64,000 nt of DNA. It comes from Plecoglossus altivelis. Its lineage: Eukaryota; Chordata; Actinopteri; Osmeriformes; Plecoglossidae. Numbering within the stretch: the stretch's first letter is position 1; every line of letters begins with the position of its first letter. Below, in pieces: positions 1 to 12,499 of this stretch. The translations under genes and the position numbers were made by a program. The stretch covers positions 5,782,104-5,846,103 of the forward strand of contig BROE01000003.1 in NCBI GenBank assembly GCA_036571765.1, read 5' to 3'. The notes beneath the pieces were generated by a model. That model worked only from the letters and a program-made list of their open reading frames with translations, searched no databases and was not told where the DNA came from.

Positions 1-2
1 AC

Positions 3-118
3 CACCAGACTGATGCTTTAGCTGGCGTGTCACCAGGACGGTGCCACTCTGCACCAGGATCAGACATGAGGGGACAGGAACGCACTGGCGCGCTGCTGGG
101 TCAAATGGATGCTTCAAG
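3..118 (+). other. Open frame ending at a donor-like site (weak partial-exon candidate)
   Basis: From the third base of the window one forward frame stays open for about 38 codons up to a good donor-like site (CAAG followed by gtgagg, intron beginning at 119). A stop codon lies just past the donor, as expected for intron sequence. The translation matches no family I know, and 38 open codons at a window edge are common by chance. It could be the 3' part of an exon that begins upstream, but this is weakly supported. Confidence 0.12.
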
Positions 119-1743
119 GTGAGGCATGGAGGCGGAGGTGTTCCACGTTTCATCTGTCTTGAAGTAAAAGACAATTACTGCACTGAACTACCAGGTTTTC
201 TATTTAGCCAATTGCCCTCTGTGTTGATTGGAATTTTAATTGCCCTGAAACACATTGTTCCCCGTGTGCTCTATCTGTTGCACACACAAACAAGGACGCA
301 CACACATTCACACACTTGGGGACCAGAGGCAGAGGGAGGACCGGTCTGTCCCTTCCTCAGTCAATCAGATAGCTGGACAGAGGCTCACTCGCGCAGGATA
401 TTACCCTGGTGGCAGACAGTCCCTCTCTGTTACTCTCACTCTGTATTTGTGAAGATGACCCTCTTATCTGTATACACCCAGGAGCCCTAGAGAGACTTCT
501 CTGCACAGTCAGACATTTTCAGAATTGCCTTAGCATACTTTAGACACAATACCGGTTGACAAATCCTGACAAGTCCTTTCACTCCAAATAAATTGCTTTA
601 TTTTTGCGATCTGATGGGACGTGCACCTGGGAGTCGCTGTGTTCTCCTTCCTCGCAGCTCCTCTCAAGCTGTCTCGTTAAGACAAAGACACGTTGCGTGC
701 ATTTGAAAGAGGCCTGTGGGTCCACACAAGCCCCAGCACTGCAGAAGCTATTAGCACGGCTGCGGACACCCAAGGGAGCGTGATTGTGCGTTCAAGAGTG
801 TTGATTGTTTTGTTTGGGATGCCCCACATGACACAAGTGTTGCCCACTTGTCCCCCGCTGCAAACATTCTACCCTCGCAGCTTAGCGCAGTCTACGGCCT
901 GGAAAGTCTCTGAGATTTCTGTGGAAACACTACTTTTTCTCAAATTAGAATTTCAGATTTCTGTTGATGAAGGCTTTCGTACGACGGAAAATTAGACCGC
1001 TGTCTGATTTCCGAGCTGTTTTTCTTGGTAATTATGGTGTGTAAATAGGTGTGCAAAATTTGGGTTGTTAAACTGGGACTGGATCGTACCTTGATTAAAT
1101 ATTAATTACGATTCCTCATTTAGAAAATGGGATTCTCCTGGGTAGATGCTTAGAGAGCATTTAATGAAAATGTAAGCAATTACCATGGGCTTACTCTTTC
1201 ATCTCCACAACAGAAGTTAACTGATGGACCAGATCATTTAAATAACCATTCCAGTTGTTTGATCAGATTCATTTGTAGAGCTCCAACTAAAACTCAGTGA
1301 AAAACTTGTTTCTCTGTATAGCATCAGAAATGTGGTTTCAAACTTATCTAACGTCACAGAATCCTTTACATAAGGGACAAATAATGCGATTGTTCGAGAG
1401 TGACATGTCATCCTACTGTTTAGGGTTGATCTAGTATATTAAGAATGGTGAGTTGTATTGCAAAATCACAAATGCAAATAACAAACTGTGGGATGTTGCA
1501 TTAACAATTAGGTTAAAGTCTTTTGCTGGGGTTTAAGTGACTGCCATCATTGCTCCGGTGTGTCCTGTACAGTGCCTACATGTAAGGCTGCCATGTCTGA
1601 CCTGAGTGTTTAGCCAGTGGAACAAGAACCTGTCCAACAGGGAATTTGTCATGGATGTTGACTACATGTGGACACCCCATGTCCCCTGGATCCGGAGTGT
1701 GTGCCTGGTGTGTGGAAGATCCGAGTACATGTGAGCATGTGTG
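119..1743. other. Unique non-coding DNA
   Basis: No recognisable gene. It holds a short CA-rich patch at about 283-318 and, from about 1000, AT-rich unique sequence. Frames opened here (up to 149 codons) show no known domain. Confidence 0.6.
1085..1265. promoter_or_regulatory. AT-rich homeodomain-motif cluster (possible enhancer)
   Basis: Repeat-free AT-rich stretch with closely spaced homeodomain-like cores (ATTAATTA near 1100, ATTTAATGA near 1160, CAATTA near 1178, ATTTAAAT near 1236). This texture is typical of vertebrate conserved non-coding elements, but conservation was not tested. Confidence 0.25.
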
Positions 1744-1749
1744 CATGTC

Positions 1750-1764
1750 TGTGTGTGTGTGTGT

Positions 1765-1837
<73 letters not shown>
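1750..1837. repeat. (TG)n microsatellite
   Basis: About 88 bp of TG dinucleotide with one CTG interruption near the left end. It opens a spurious Cys/Val reading frame. Confidence 0.98.
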
Positions 1838-1841
<4 letters not shown>

Positions 1842-3221
1842 TTATGCCAGGGATAGAGATAGACGCTAATCAGCTTTTTGCACCTGCTCTCTGGGAAATA
1901 AGAGCAGAGCTCACTAGTTCAGGAAGCTGGGAGGTAAATCCTCCAATAGAGCGCTGTGATTCCCTGGCTTCGACTGCTGACATTTATTTAACCTCTCTCT
2001 GTTCCCTGTGTCAATAGATGGTGGTTAAGATCAAGCCTGGGATTCTGTATCACTGGAAGTGTCTGTAACTGATAGTGTCACTGATTACTTCCCCTCCATC
2101 TCTGCCTGGACGGAACCGAACAATAAAGTTTTTTTCACAAGATCGGGTTCCGTTTTTGTTGCAGACTAAAAGATGTTGCAGAGAGTTCCTCAGTGTCCGG
2201 CCTTCCAGGGCTCGCCAACAGAAGGATTAATTTCACAGTGACAATCGTTTCTTGAACAACTGTCTATGAAAACATTTGAACATGTCCCTTTTTTGTTTTG
2301 CTCCGGTCTTTGATGTCTGCCTTCTCGCATTTCAAGAAAATGATGGAGAACAAATTCAGGGACAAATTGAACACATTAAAAGCAGTCATAGAAGTCGTAG
2401 AAGTCTTCTAACTCACATTCACTGGTAAACCATATCATAGATAACCAGATACATGAAATAAACCAATGAGAGCTGTTACACATCTGATCTTTAAAGCTGA
2501 ATGGATACACACCCAATGCATACTTTCGAAACAGCCACAATTTGAGAGGAAAGACAATATATATACAGTATGTGTGCCCAGTGGAAAACATGACCTTAAG
2601 TACACCAGTACTCACTTGGACAGAAACCCTCAGAAAGTCATAGTTTGTTTGCGGTAACTATGTATACTATCAAAGATGATTTACTGTTCATTATCCTTTC
2701 TTTCTACACGACACTTTGTATATAGAATATCTGCTAAATCCATCATTTGTAAATCTAAAATGTTTTCATTTAGCAATTGCTGTTGCCCAAAGTGGCAATT
2801 ATATTGGTTTATGTGTTTATACTATTTGTATATATGCAACTAGTACACATTTATAGGCGCTGGCTACAGTTGTGTCACATGGGAACTGTTGTGGTGAGTA
2901 ACTCAACTGTTTTGAGAACTGAGGGCTATCCCGTTGAATCTTCCCTATCTCGAAATGTCAGGAAGAAGAGGAAAACATCAAGTGGACAATAACTCGGCTC
3001 AGACTTGAGGTTGTTAGCAAATTCCACTAGCTTCTCGTGACTCACTATCACGTCTGAGGTTGGATTGCAGACCCGAGGTGTTGGTCACAGGGTGGGAACA
3101 GGTGACACCAGAGTGGAGGAGAGACCTGAAGGGAGGGACAGACTGTTGGCAGCTGTGACAGCTCTAACTGTTCTGCCAGCCTGTCTGATGCTGACGCTGA
3201 AGGCAATGCCCTGATCAGCTC
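1838..3221. other. Unique AT-rich non-coding DNA
   Basis: No gene recognised. An AATAAA near 2120 lies in plain AT-rich sequence with no upstream coding exon, so it is not called a polyadenylation site. The 2690-2880 stretch is AT-rich with TTTAT and CAATTA cores. Confidence 0.55.
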
Positions 3222-3293
3222 CAGTATGTGTGTGTGAGTGCGAGTGTGTGTATGTGTGTGTTAATATATATGTGTGTGTGTGTGTGTGTGTGC
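3222..3293. repeat. Interrupted (TG)n microsatellite
   Basis: TG dinucleotide in two blocks separated by a TTAATATATA interruption, about 70 bp in total. Older and more degraded than the block at 1750. Confidence 0.95.
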
Positions 3294-4601
3294 CCTAAAT
3301 TACCTCTTCGGAGACCGAAGCACAAGCCTGTGGCATGAGATCTCTGGTGATATTTCTATATCAGAATACAGTTTCAACCCAGGTAGTAACATTGTGTAGA
3401 GCAATAATCCCGCATCGCCCTCTCTCCCTGGTCCCTCATTATCAATCCAAGCACTGACTCAGAGAAGGAGATTGTCCTCCATTTAGATGAATTAGAAGCC
3501 TTGAACTGCTTAGACCTTCTTTATACAGTAATAATGGGATTTTCTGAGACAGGAATGGGGCTGGTTGGTCTGGGTGTGTAGCAAAGGCTCTATAAAGAGA
3601 GGCCCTTTTGAGAAAGCTGAATGATTTCAGAGTGGTCTACTTCAAAGGAATAAAAGCGTTTTGTCCATTTGCCAGAAGTGGGGAAATGAAGCTTATTCAC
3701 AGTATATTATCAGTTCTACAGATCATTCTACAGTATTCATACCCATAACTTAAATGTTCTATAATGCCATGAAACAAATGTTAGATCCACAAAGTGTTGC
3801 TCAAATATATTCTCCCACAGCTAGGTTATAACTGAGCATAAAGAGGAACTGATGATTATCTAAATCAAGTAAAAACTGAGTATGAAAGGAACCGAGGATG
3901 ATATAAATCAAGTTTGAAAAAAGTTTGAGAGAAATATTTGAAATGAAGACATTTCCCTACAATTCCCACGTGGGAGCAAATATGTCCGCCTAAAGGCAGA
4001 CATATTCTTCAAAAGTATACCCATTATCTTTTGACGCACACATTCTATATGCAGCCGATTGCCCAGAATTGCATCAGAGGAATGGAACATTTGAGAACAG
4101 CATAATGAAAACTAGCTTACTAGCCTTTGCCCTTTGTGAAGTCCACTCCAGGCTTGCAGTAGCTGTGGGAGACACCGTGTGAAGCGCGGATGTCTGAGTT
4201 CTTCTCTCGCCATAATCTTGTAAAAGGAATCCAATTAAAAGCACCTTGGCCCTGAGGAAACCGGCGAGGCCTGATACCTTTTAAAAGATCATTTGAGAAC
4301 CCCGCCGGCTGCAGCCATGTGGAGTCTCTGGTTTTAATAGTGTGACGGCAGGTGAAGACTGCATCTGGGATTTCTTTTCCTATACGCACCAGGGGAAAAA
4401 CAGGCACCGAGAGCAGTTGCCATCGCCTCAACTTAAACACAGTGCACCTGTTTTGTTCTGAAGGGACGACATTGTATTCAGCTGGCACAGTCGGCCTAAT
4501 GGACATCCCCAGTAACAGTAGGGTTTATCTGGGTGGAAAAGCCAGTACTGTCGATAGGACGGGCTTGGGTGAGCAGGACTGCTAGCTGTGTAGCCGCATC
4601 T

Positions 4602-4610
4602 TGATTGACA
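4602..4610 (+). promoter_or_regulatory. PBX/MEIS-type site TGATTGACA
   Basis: Exact TGATTGACA followed by G, the canonical PBX-PREP/MEIS composite sequence. Function is inferred from the motif alone. Confidence 0.35.
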
Positions 4611-5515
4611 GCTCTTTTATAACTCCCCCATATCAGCGTACGCCTTTCAGCCCGCTACCAACAGTGAGAAAGCAGAGCAGGGGAGGAAGGTCAAGATAAC
4701 ACAATCATCTCAAACAGGGAGGACTGAAAGGTCACTTGAGGCGGGGTGTTCACAGTGACACGCGAAGCGCCGAAATGAACGCAACCTCGCCGGTGGTATG
4801 AGGTCACTAGGAAAACATTTACCGAGAATGTGTAGAACCATCTCAGGCTGAATAATGTACCATTGATCGGTAGGTTATGTGGTGATCGTTCTGGTCTTTC
4901 ATCTCCACTTTGAAGGGGTTGGTGTTTGTAAAGTAGGCTATGTAAAGGGGTTCTCTTCAGATATGAATCTCCAGGATCGGGGAGATGCTAGGATTTGAGG
5001 GGGATCGGATGTGACACCGTACCATCTCCTGTAGAGCCTTAACCCCCTGATCTTAGGCTTTTCTTGTTGTTGACAACAGATCTTGTTGCTCCCACCAGCA
5101 AACAAAGTTGTCACTCTATAGAACTCATTCACATGAACTGACAGTTGCATGAACCATAATGTAGGCCATGTCTTATTTAGAAAATTTTTGAATTATTGGA
5201 CATTTGTTGATGACTGAATGGAAATTTTGCAATGAATACATTACCATGAATGTCTCGTGTTCTGTGGACAAGCTTGTACATTCAATACATAATAATTCAT
5301 AATATTGCACTTGTCTTCAACACGTTGCATCTAATCAACAAGTCAACCACGGACGGCTGGAGGGCAAAGATTTGATGAGGCTTTGCTATGAAAGAACCTG
5401 ACAAGAACATGCTAACTTGATATTCGGAAGCCTTGCCTTGGAGAATGAAACCAATTCACACAAAGAGAATATTCTCACACGTTTACTCAAAGAACTGAGA
5501 GAGGATGCACTGCCG

Positions 5516-5560
5516 GTTACCATAGCAATTGTCGACAGTGTCACATGGTTACCTAGAAAC
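5516..5560. promoter_or_regulatory. Paired RFX X-box-like motifs
   Basis: Two near matches to the X-box GTNRCC-N(0-3)-RGYAAC lie 32 bp apart: GTTACCATAGCAAT at 5516-5529 (one mismatch) and GTTACCTAGAAAC at 5548-5560 (one mismatch). Single one-mismatch matches are expected by chance in 64 kb; the close pairing is what makes this notable. Confidence 0.25.
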
Positions 5561-6296
5561 TAGGCCTGTGGTGCTGGCCAATTTATTCATTTGTTTTAGG
5601 CACACCTCCATGTACAACTGAAATATGGAATACAGCTGTTACAGACAGCATGGGCATATTTCTAAAGCACTTGACAACAGGCTAACAAATGACAAATGTG
5701 TGTACATTTTTGGAGGTGGGGGTGTTTAGTCAAGTTGGGCTTTACGCAGAATCCATTGCCAAGCTAAATTGTTCAGTAGAGTTCAATACAAGCTACTCAA
5801 ATCCACTGCAGGAAATGGTTGCACGATGTATCCATGGAAGCATCCTATAGGGTCATGGGTAGGCCAACAGGACCACAGAGACAGTATTATATTATCTACC
5901 ATGGAAACCCACCCACCGGAGACTGACTCATGACTACAAGATGCAAAGTAGAAGGCTGAGGCCATGAGGCAGGTCTTTACTACAACCGTACAATAGTGTT
6001 CCAAGGCCTAGTTTTGTTGATACTGTGGCAATGGCAATCACACAATAGATGGTGTCTACCTAGACAGACTTGTTCTCCACTCACAACAGAGACACAAAAA
6101 ACCTGTCACATGTAAAACAATAGAACAATGTGAGTGCATGCACATGTGTGTGTGGTCTAGCACATGAAAGACAAAGAAAGACAGCAGAGAACAAAAAGAG
6201 ATGTTGATTACTAGAATTACGTGAAGCAAAATCTTGTCAAGAGCCCATCTGCCAGATTAAGTGCCAGCCGCCATTACATCCCCTCAACTGTACAAC

Positions 6297-6311
6297 ACTG
6301 CCCTCTACTGG
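6297..6311 (-). promoter_or_regulatory. CTCF-type motif, full consensus match
   Basis: The reverse strand reads CCAGTAGAGGGCAGT, which fits the degenerate vertebrate CTCF core CCASYAGRKGGCRSY at all 15 positions. CTCF sites mark insulators and loop anchors in fish as in mammals. Occupancy is unknown. Confidence 0.5.
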
Positions 6312-7118
6312 TAGATAATAATGTAAACAATGGCCCAGCATTCGGAAAGTGCGACCTCTTCAGATCACGTTTACAATTGCAAGTTAAAATATGAAAATAA
6401 TACATAAAATATTACCTTCAATTACTTCATATCTATAACATAAATATGGCAAAGTGTATGACATCGTCTAAAATTTATATAAGTGAATTTCCTAGAATGT
6501 ACCTGTATTATGGTTGGTTTGATATTTTCTTATACAAGAAATCAGTCTCCTTAGAGACCGTCAAAAATTGCCAATGCCGACTATATTTCAAGTCGTCACG
6601 GCGGGGTATTGGGTAAAGTTTTCAACTAGCAATAATCGCGCCTCGGATAAACCTCATAGGCTACGATACTGCCACTGCGCAAAGCTGACTCAAGTGAGTT
6701 TTGAGACAGGGACTGTATCTGTAAGATAAACGTCCCAGTCATGGTTTGCATGTAGACCAGCCTGATCGTTTATACAGTCCTTTTAAACGACATTAACTTT
6801 ACATTAAGTGATTTGGCAAGACAATACTTTGTTAAAGTATTTTTCAACCATGTTTTTTGATCATTGAACAGAAAAAGACTACTGCATTGTGGGATATACC
6901 GGTTTTGGCAATGGGTGGGAAGAGGGGGAGTTGGTCAACAATAACTGTACTTACGTTACGTAGTAAATTGTTCACATTTACCTTCATTGGGGAGTTTGTT
7001 TCAAATAGTCTGATTGCTTTGTATAAATATAACGCATATACTTTCCGCTCACAATGTCACAACATCTTTGTAACATTTAAAACTACGGTGGCCACAAAAA
7101 GCGCGCAATAACAAATAG

Positions 7119-7133
7119 ACACCTGGTGGCGAA
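7119..7133 (+). promoter_or_regulatory. CTCF-like motif, partial match
   Basis: ACACCTGGTGGCGAA keeps the central GGTGGCG core but differs from the CTCF consensus at four of 15 positions. It points in the opposite direction to the site at 6297, giving a divergent pair about 0.8 kb apart. Confidence 0.22.
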
Positions 7134-8062
7134 AGCTCTCTCCGCTCACACTTTATCAGCCTTCCAAACTACAAATTGAATTGCACAAAACCCACATCTG
7201 TTTGGTAAATTAAAAACTATATAAATTAACGAAGCCTGTATTTCAACCGGTGGTTGTATAACTATAAGCACTTTCCGAATTCTCTTTTCCCTGCCCTTTC
7301 TCGTTTTAATTTCCTTCAACCGCTAGATAACAACCTGTTCGGTGAGCCGTATCACCCATACAATTTAAACAAACGGTGAAAAACTTTGTATGTCCTATCT
7401 TCTTTGGAACATCTCAATCTACATTCTCCGATTGTAAACGAACATTTTAGGTTCAAGAATTCCATAGGTCCATAGTACATGTTACCACTTTTCACTCAGC
7501 CTTGGTTTGTACATTCTTGCATTTATACAGATTTCATAGTTGCTCACAAAACACGTTATAGTTGTGAACTAACCAGGTGAACACAAATTGCCAGTAAAAC
7601 TCAATCTCGTTTTATTGGATTTACCTTATCAGTTACGGTAAACCGTTGAGTCGACTTTGTTTCGTCCCTTCTATTGAAAACGTTTCTTAATTTGAAATGA
7701 GCGCAATTTGAAACTAATAAATAAAAACATTCTTCACGGTCTGCGTCAAAGTAGGGGTCGCGGTCAATAGACCGGAAACAAAATGCTCTGTAATTCTCAT
7801 TCACGTGACTAATATCTCATAATCAGTAAATGAAAACGAGTAAAACATTTGACCTCAAGTAATTTAGCGTACTGATCATTCATTGACTTTATGAAGTTTA
7901 TGAGGCTACATAATATAAAATGGGGATGGCAAACCACTAAAAAAGATCTTCTCGATTTTTTTCAAGACATTACTAAAGGGAAACACGTCGTTTCATGAGA
8001 CACCTCCCTCAGGTCTAACAAGATAATTGAACACCAAGCAGCTGTGTGTAACAACCCCCCCC

Positions 8063-8466
8063 NNNNNNNNNNNNNNNNNNNNNNNNNNNNNNNNNNNNNN
8101 NNNNNNNNNNNNNNNNNNNNNNNNNNNNNNNNNNNNNNNNNNNNNNNNNNNNNNNNNNNNNNNNNNNNNNNNNNNNNNNNNNNNNNNNNNNNNNNNNNNN
8201 NNNNNNNNNNNNNNNNNNNNNNNNNNNNNNNNNNNNNNNNNNNNNNNNNNNNNNNNNNNNNNNNNNNNNNNNNNNNNNNNNNNNNNNNNNNNNNNNNNNN
8301 NNNNNNNNNNNNNNNNNNNNNNNNNNNNNNNNNNNNNNNNNNNNNNNNNNNNNNNNNNNNNNNNNNNNNNNNNNNNNNNNNNNNNNNNNNNNNNNNNNNN
8401 NNNNNNNNNNNNNNNNNNNNNNNNNNNNNNNNNNNNNNNNNNNNNNNNNNNNNNNNNNNNNNNNNN
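8063..8466. other. Assembly gap (404 N)
   Basis: Undetermined bases. The left flank is a C run (8055-8062) and the right flank is a C run followed by A-rich homopolymer (8467-8500), so the gap sits in a C/A homopolymer region that probably defeated sequencing. Frames crossing the gap are artefacts. Confidence 0.99.
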
Positions 8467-8651
8467 CCTCCCCCCCCCCAAAAAAAAACAAAAAAACAAA
8501 CATTAGTGTTGTCATAGAAAGCATTTCTTGTTTTGTAAAGCCATACTGGGAAAACGCAGGTGCCTTGGAAGCTGAGCAGATAAGCAGAGCTGTGCCAGGT
8601 GTAAAGCCCTGTGTGCTGACACATTAGGGGGGATTTACCGCTGACTGCCAG

Positions 8652-8696
8652 GCCAACATGCCCCAGAGAGGCACCAAGGATCACCGTCAGGGACAG
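8652..8696 (+). other. Possible 45-nt microexon ending at a consensus donor
   Basis: A 9/9 consensus donor CAG|GTAAGT places an intron start at 8697. The nearest usable acceptor, CTGCCAG ending at 8651, would give a 45-nt in-phase exon with an ATG at 8658 in a fair Kozak setting. The pyrimidine tract is poor and the 15-residue peptide is not recognised. The surrounding 8510-8700 sequence, with an AGATAAG GATA site, could equally be a regulatory element. Confidence 0.15.
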
Positions 8697-10080
8697 GTAA
8701 GTATGTAGATAAAGGGATTACACTGTGTTTGGGCCACATAATCTCAAATGAATCCTGCTAGCTTCTGTTTCATTCCAACTTGGCAAATCCATGTATTTAC
8801 CCTTCCAGTCCATAACCCAGAAATTCGAAAGGAAAAAGTTTGACAGCTTTTGTAACCTACACCTACTTTATTGACCATGGTCTCAGGTCATTGGTCTCAT
8901 TTGGAGATTAATCCTATTGAATTATTTCAAGCCTCATTCATCAACATTTTTTCCAGACTCAGACTCATTCTGCACCTTATCCTTGGTCCACTTAGAGACT
9001 TCTAAGCTCAGTATTCATCTGGGATGAGTCACAAATGAAATCTGGCCTTCTTGCCTCTGAGGCTGAGATTGGACCTGTTGAACAACGATGTGTTGGATAT
9101 ATAAGAGGCCCATGTGTGTGCAGTCCCTAGGCCCCTGGGCACCCTACCAGTAGGCACAGAGATGAAAATAGAAAGCAGCAGATGGCAAGGCTATGGCACC
9201 GTTTCAACATGGGCTTCTGGGCGGCCCACATAACACCATGCCTTCCAAAAGGGGCCCTGTGGCAGTCCATGGTCTTAAACACACTGAGCCAGTTCCCCTT
9301 CAATCATCAGTCACAAGGCTTTTGTCCCCTCTAAAAATCAATGTTTTTCTCAGTTTGGCATCCAGTCTATGGATCGATGTATACCATGTGGGCCAGCCCC
9401 TTGTAAGATGAGTATCATATTTATTTGTTCATGTATTTTACGGGGCAGGGGTAATGCAAGCATTACTCTGGTAAAGCCCAAAGACTGCCAATGTGCCAAG
9501 TGGACTGATCCAGCTTATACTGAACCTTGTCTCTAATCACACATTCTCAAATCTCAAACTTCCAAGAGACCTCAGTCTCCTTGAATCGTGGATGGATGAT
9601 TAATCTGGACTGGGCCGATGTGTGTGGCTGATGCACGGTCTGAGTTACATCCTGCATCAGGTTTAGGGCCAGATATCGACTGTGATAGTCTGTCAGTGTG
9701 AACCACCTGCACTCAGGCTTGGTCAGGCAAACAGTGATTAGATCGTATGGGAAGGCAGGGGCGAGGGGGGGGACGGGGGGACGACAGAGACACAGACGGA
9801 CGTCGCAAGATTTATTTTTGTCCCGTTTCAGCAGACAGTTTGAGCTCAGGGACAATACCACCGTGTACAGTCATAGCATCTTCCAACATGACTTTTAAAC
9901 ACGTATTTGCATTCTCTCACCGTATACTCACTATCATCCACACCAAACCCCCATGTCGTTGCACAGCTCACACCAGCCCACACACTGCTGCCACTCTGCT
10001 ATTTCCAGCGCCTATTCCCATATCATAGCACAGTCACACCAGCTTCTCTCTCTCCCCTCACCCTCTCTTTTCTCTCTTTG
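8697..10080. other. Unique non-coding DNA with a G-rich patch
   Basis: No gene recognised. A G-rich patch lies at about 9755-9785 and a POU octamer ATTTGCAT at 9905-9912. A 104-codon reverse frame (9861-9547) has no recognisable features. Confidence 0.5.
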
Positions 10081-10146
10081 CCCCCCCCCCCCCTCCCCAC
10101 ACACACACATACACACACACTTTTCCCCCCCAACACACACACTCAT
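10081..10146. repeat. Poly(C)13 plus interrupted (CA)n
   Basis: C13 at 10081-10093 followed by short CA blocks separated by TTTTCCCCCC, a compound low-complexity tract. Confidence 0.95.
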
Positions 10147-12480
10147 TCCAAACTCAAAGTCTTCCAGTTGCATACTGTTCCTTATGAGGCCATGTCAGCT
10201 TAGGCTTCTCCCATCTCCTTCCTCACAGTTAATAAGTCAGGTTGACAGACAGGTGATGTGGCAGCAGGTCAGGGTGCCATTCAAATCAAACTGCTTGTCA
10301 TGCTTTAAATAACCTTCCCCCTGTTCCCTGCCTTCACACCCTCACCTAGACCAATCCATGACAGTTCCCCATCTCTGGTAGTAAGCTCCATCTGTTATCC
10401 TGATGTCTTCAGTCTTACATTCCTGCACACTACATCTGGCAACCTTCACCCACTGACGAAAAGAGTAATAGAGCGTCTTTGTTCTAGATGCTAGTGCTGC
10501 ATACCAAAGATGTGCTGGTGAATGTGTTTGCATAGTGTTATAAGGAAAGGCAAGGTGGCATCTTATCTACCCAGATAAATCTTGGCTACGCAGAACTGCA
10601 CACGCTCCTTTAATATACTGGCAGGATATTGGTCCTTTACATGACCGTATGCAGTCACAGTGATTGCGGTGTAGATAGACAATATATTAAGACTTCCAGA
10701 GAGAGTAAGTTTCTGATGCAAAAATGGTTAAATCCAGATTACTCTTATTAACAATATCTCCCCTTGGTACATAGAAATATTGCTCCTACTTTAATAGGAG
10801 GAGCATCTCTTTGTTGTGGTAATAAACATATTTTGTACTTTCAGTTCAGGGCATGGAAGGAATGACCCCATACCATATCAAACCAGTAGAAGGCACTCCA
10901 TACACACAAATCAGATCAGTCCTTGAATTGGCCTCTCAAAACTAATAATACAGTGTCAATAAAGACTGATTTGCGTCACATGTAACTCTTTGGGTTGAAG
11001 AAGCAAGCTGTGCGGTCATTGTGTGAGAATGTTTCGCCAAATGGCTACCATTTTGTCCATGGTTGACAATCCAGTATCAACTCAAATGATAAATTCCACG
11101 TACAGACCTATTGCCTAACAATACTTCTTGTTAGTGTCTGACAAGTTATTACATGTTGTATAACTGTCTGTTTAACCACACATGTCCTGTAAGGTTAGAC
11201 GATCCTATGAGTCGACTGTCTGTAACTCACTCATTACTCTTCAGACAAACAGGCCAGGCAAATTGAAGTCAACCTAAACCTCCCCTGCTGTACTTGGCTG
11301 GTGTCCTTTTCGTCCAACCTCATCCTTTACTTGAGCCCACTGAGAGATTGTCTCTCTTCTCTATCTCTCGGTGTCTTTGCCTGACACATGTCTTGCATGG
11401 CCTAGTTTCCCGTTGATGTCATCAGTCACCGTGAGGACCTGTGAAGGCCATCCGTCCCTGAGTGTCTCTCTGCCACTGTTCGGGCTGTGTCAGCAACAAG
11501 GGGCTGACTCACACCCCGACAATCCTCGTCAGCCGTCTCCCTTGGGAGAGGAAGACATGTCGCCCCCAGACGGACAGCCTCATTTGCATGGCTATAAATC
11601 ACTCACAAAGTGACAACCAACCCCTATAGCACAACACTCACATCAGGGCTACAAAACTACATGTGCCAACTATACTTCTTCTGATTCCCCTGGGCTGTGG
11701 GAAGGAAAATAGTAGGTAGTATCTAGAAATCTTGGTAATCATTTGTGCTGTTGACAAAATGGGTGTAGGTTTCCCTGTACATGTGCGGGCATGTTCAAAG
11801 ACCCTGCAGGTAGGTTTTTACCCCTGGACTGAAATGTAGCACGTGTCAGTAATGGTTAAATTTATGTGACAAACATACTTGATTTATAGGGAACTGTAGG
11901 CTGGTGTAACTTCCCAGAGTGCTATCTGCTGAAGAGTGAAATGGAGGTATAGACTGGAGAACGTAAGCACTATTTTTAAATGTTTAATCGATACGTGACT
12001 TGATGAAGCTTGAATTAAACTGTTAAGACTTGAACCAACCACAGTCCCTAAATCATGTCAAGACAATTATTTATCAGTTAAATCGATAGAATGGTTTGTG
12101 TGTTTTTAACCATAGAACCTTAATGAAACTTTACAAATCTTCATTTAGACTAGTGCTATAAAAGAAGCATCCCCGACTATATGACGCTGTGAATGCACGA
12201 TGATCATCCTTTGCATATTCTATCATTCCTTTAAAAAATCAGTTCGATATTGTGCAATTTCAACGAAGCACTCAGTGTTAAACCTTGCCATTTTGTTGTT
12301 AGTCATCTCATTTCGTTTGATATCTTTCGGCAACCAAATGTTTCGTGTGAAGGGGGAGGAGAAATCCACTCTTCCCGGTTGATGTTGCGCCAGTCTCACT
12401 CAGCGCGCATTTTCCCTAATTTCCTGGTTCTCATATGCAATGTCACCCGAGGCGGATGTTTGACTCACAGGTGTGTCGCT
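10147..12480. other. Unique non-coding DNA
   Basis: About 2.3 kb of mostly AT-rich unique sequence without recognisable coding exons. An octamer ATTTGCAT is at 11582-11589. It leads directly into the candidate first exon near 12500. Confidence 0.5.
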
Positions 12481-12499
12481 AACTGAGCCCTAGCTCAAG

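Larger units (their letters stand above)
3294..8062. other. Long unique AT-rich block, repeat-poor
   Basis: About 4.8 kb almost free of simple repeats, one of the cleanest stretches of the window. No coding exon recognised; a 128-codon reverse frame (4506-4120) matches no known family. It contains the PBX-type site at 4602, paired X-box-like motifs near 5516-5560, a consensus CTCF-type motif at 6297 and a weaker divergent one at 7119. It ends in a C run at the assembly gap. Confidence 0.55.

Noticed and set aside
2115..2130. AATAAA polyadenylation signal
   Set aside because: No upstream exon and AATAAA is common in AT-rich DNA; no support for a transcript end.
7962..8684. Frames of 157-240 codons spanning 8027-8524 and 7962-8684
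   Set aside because: They cross the 404-N gap; the open frame is an artefact of undetermined bases.
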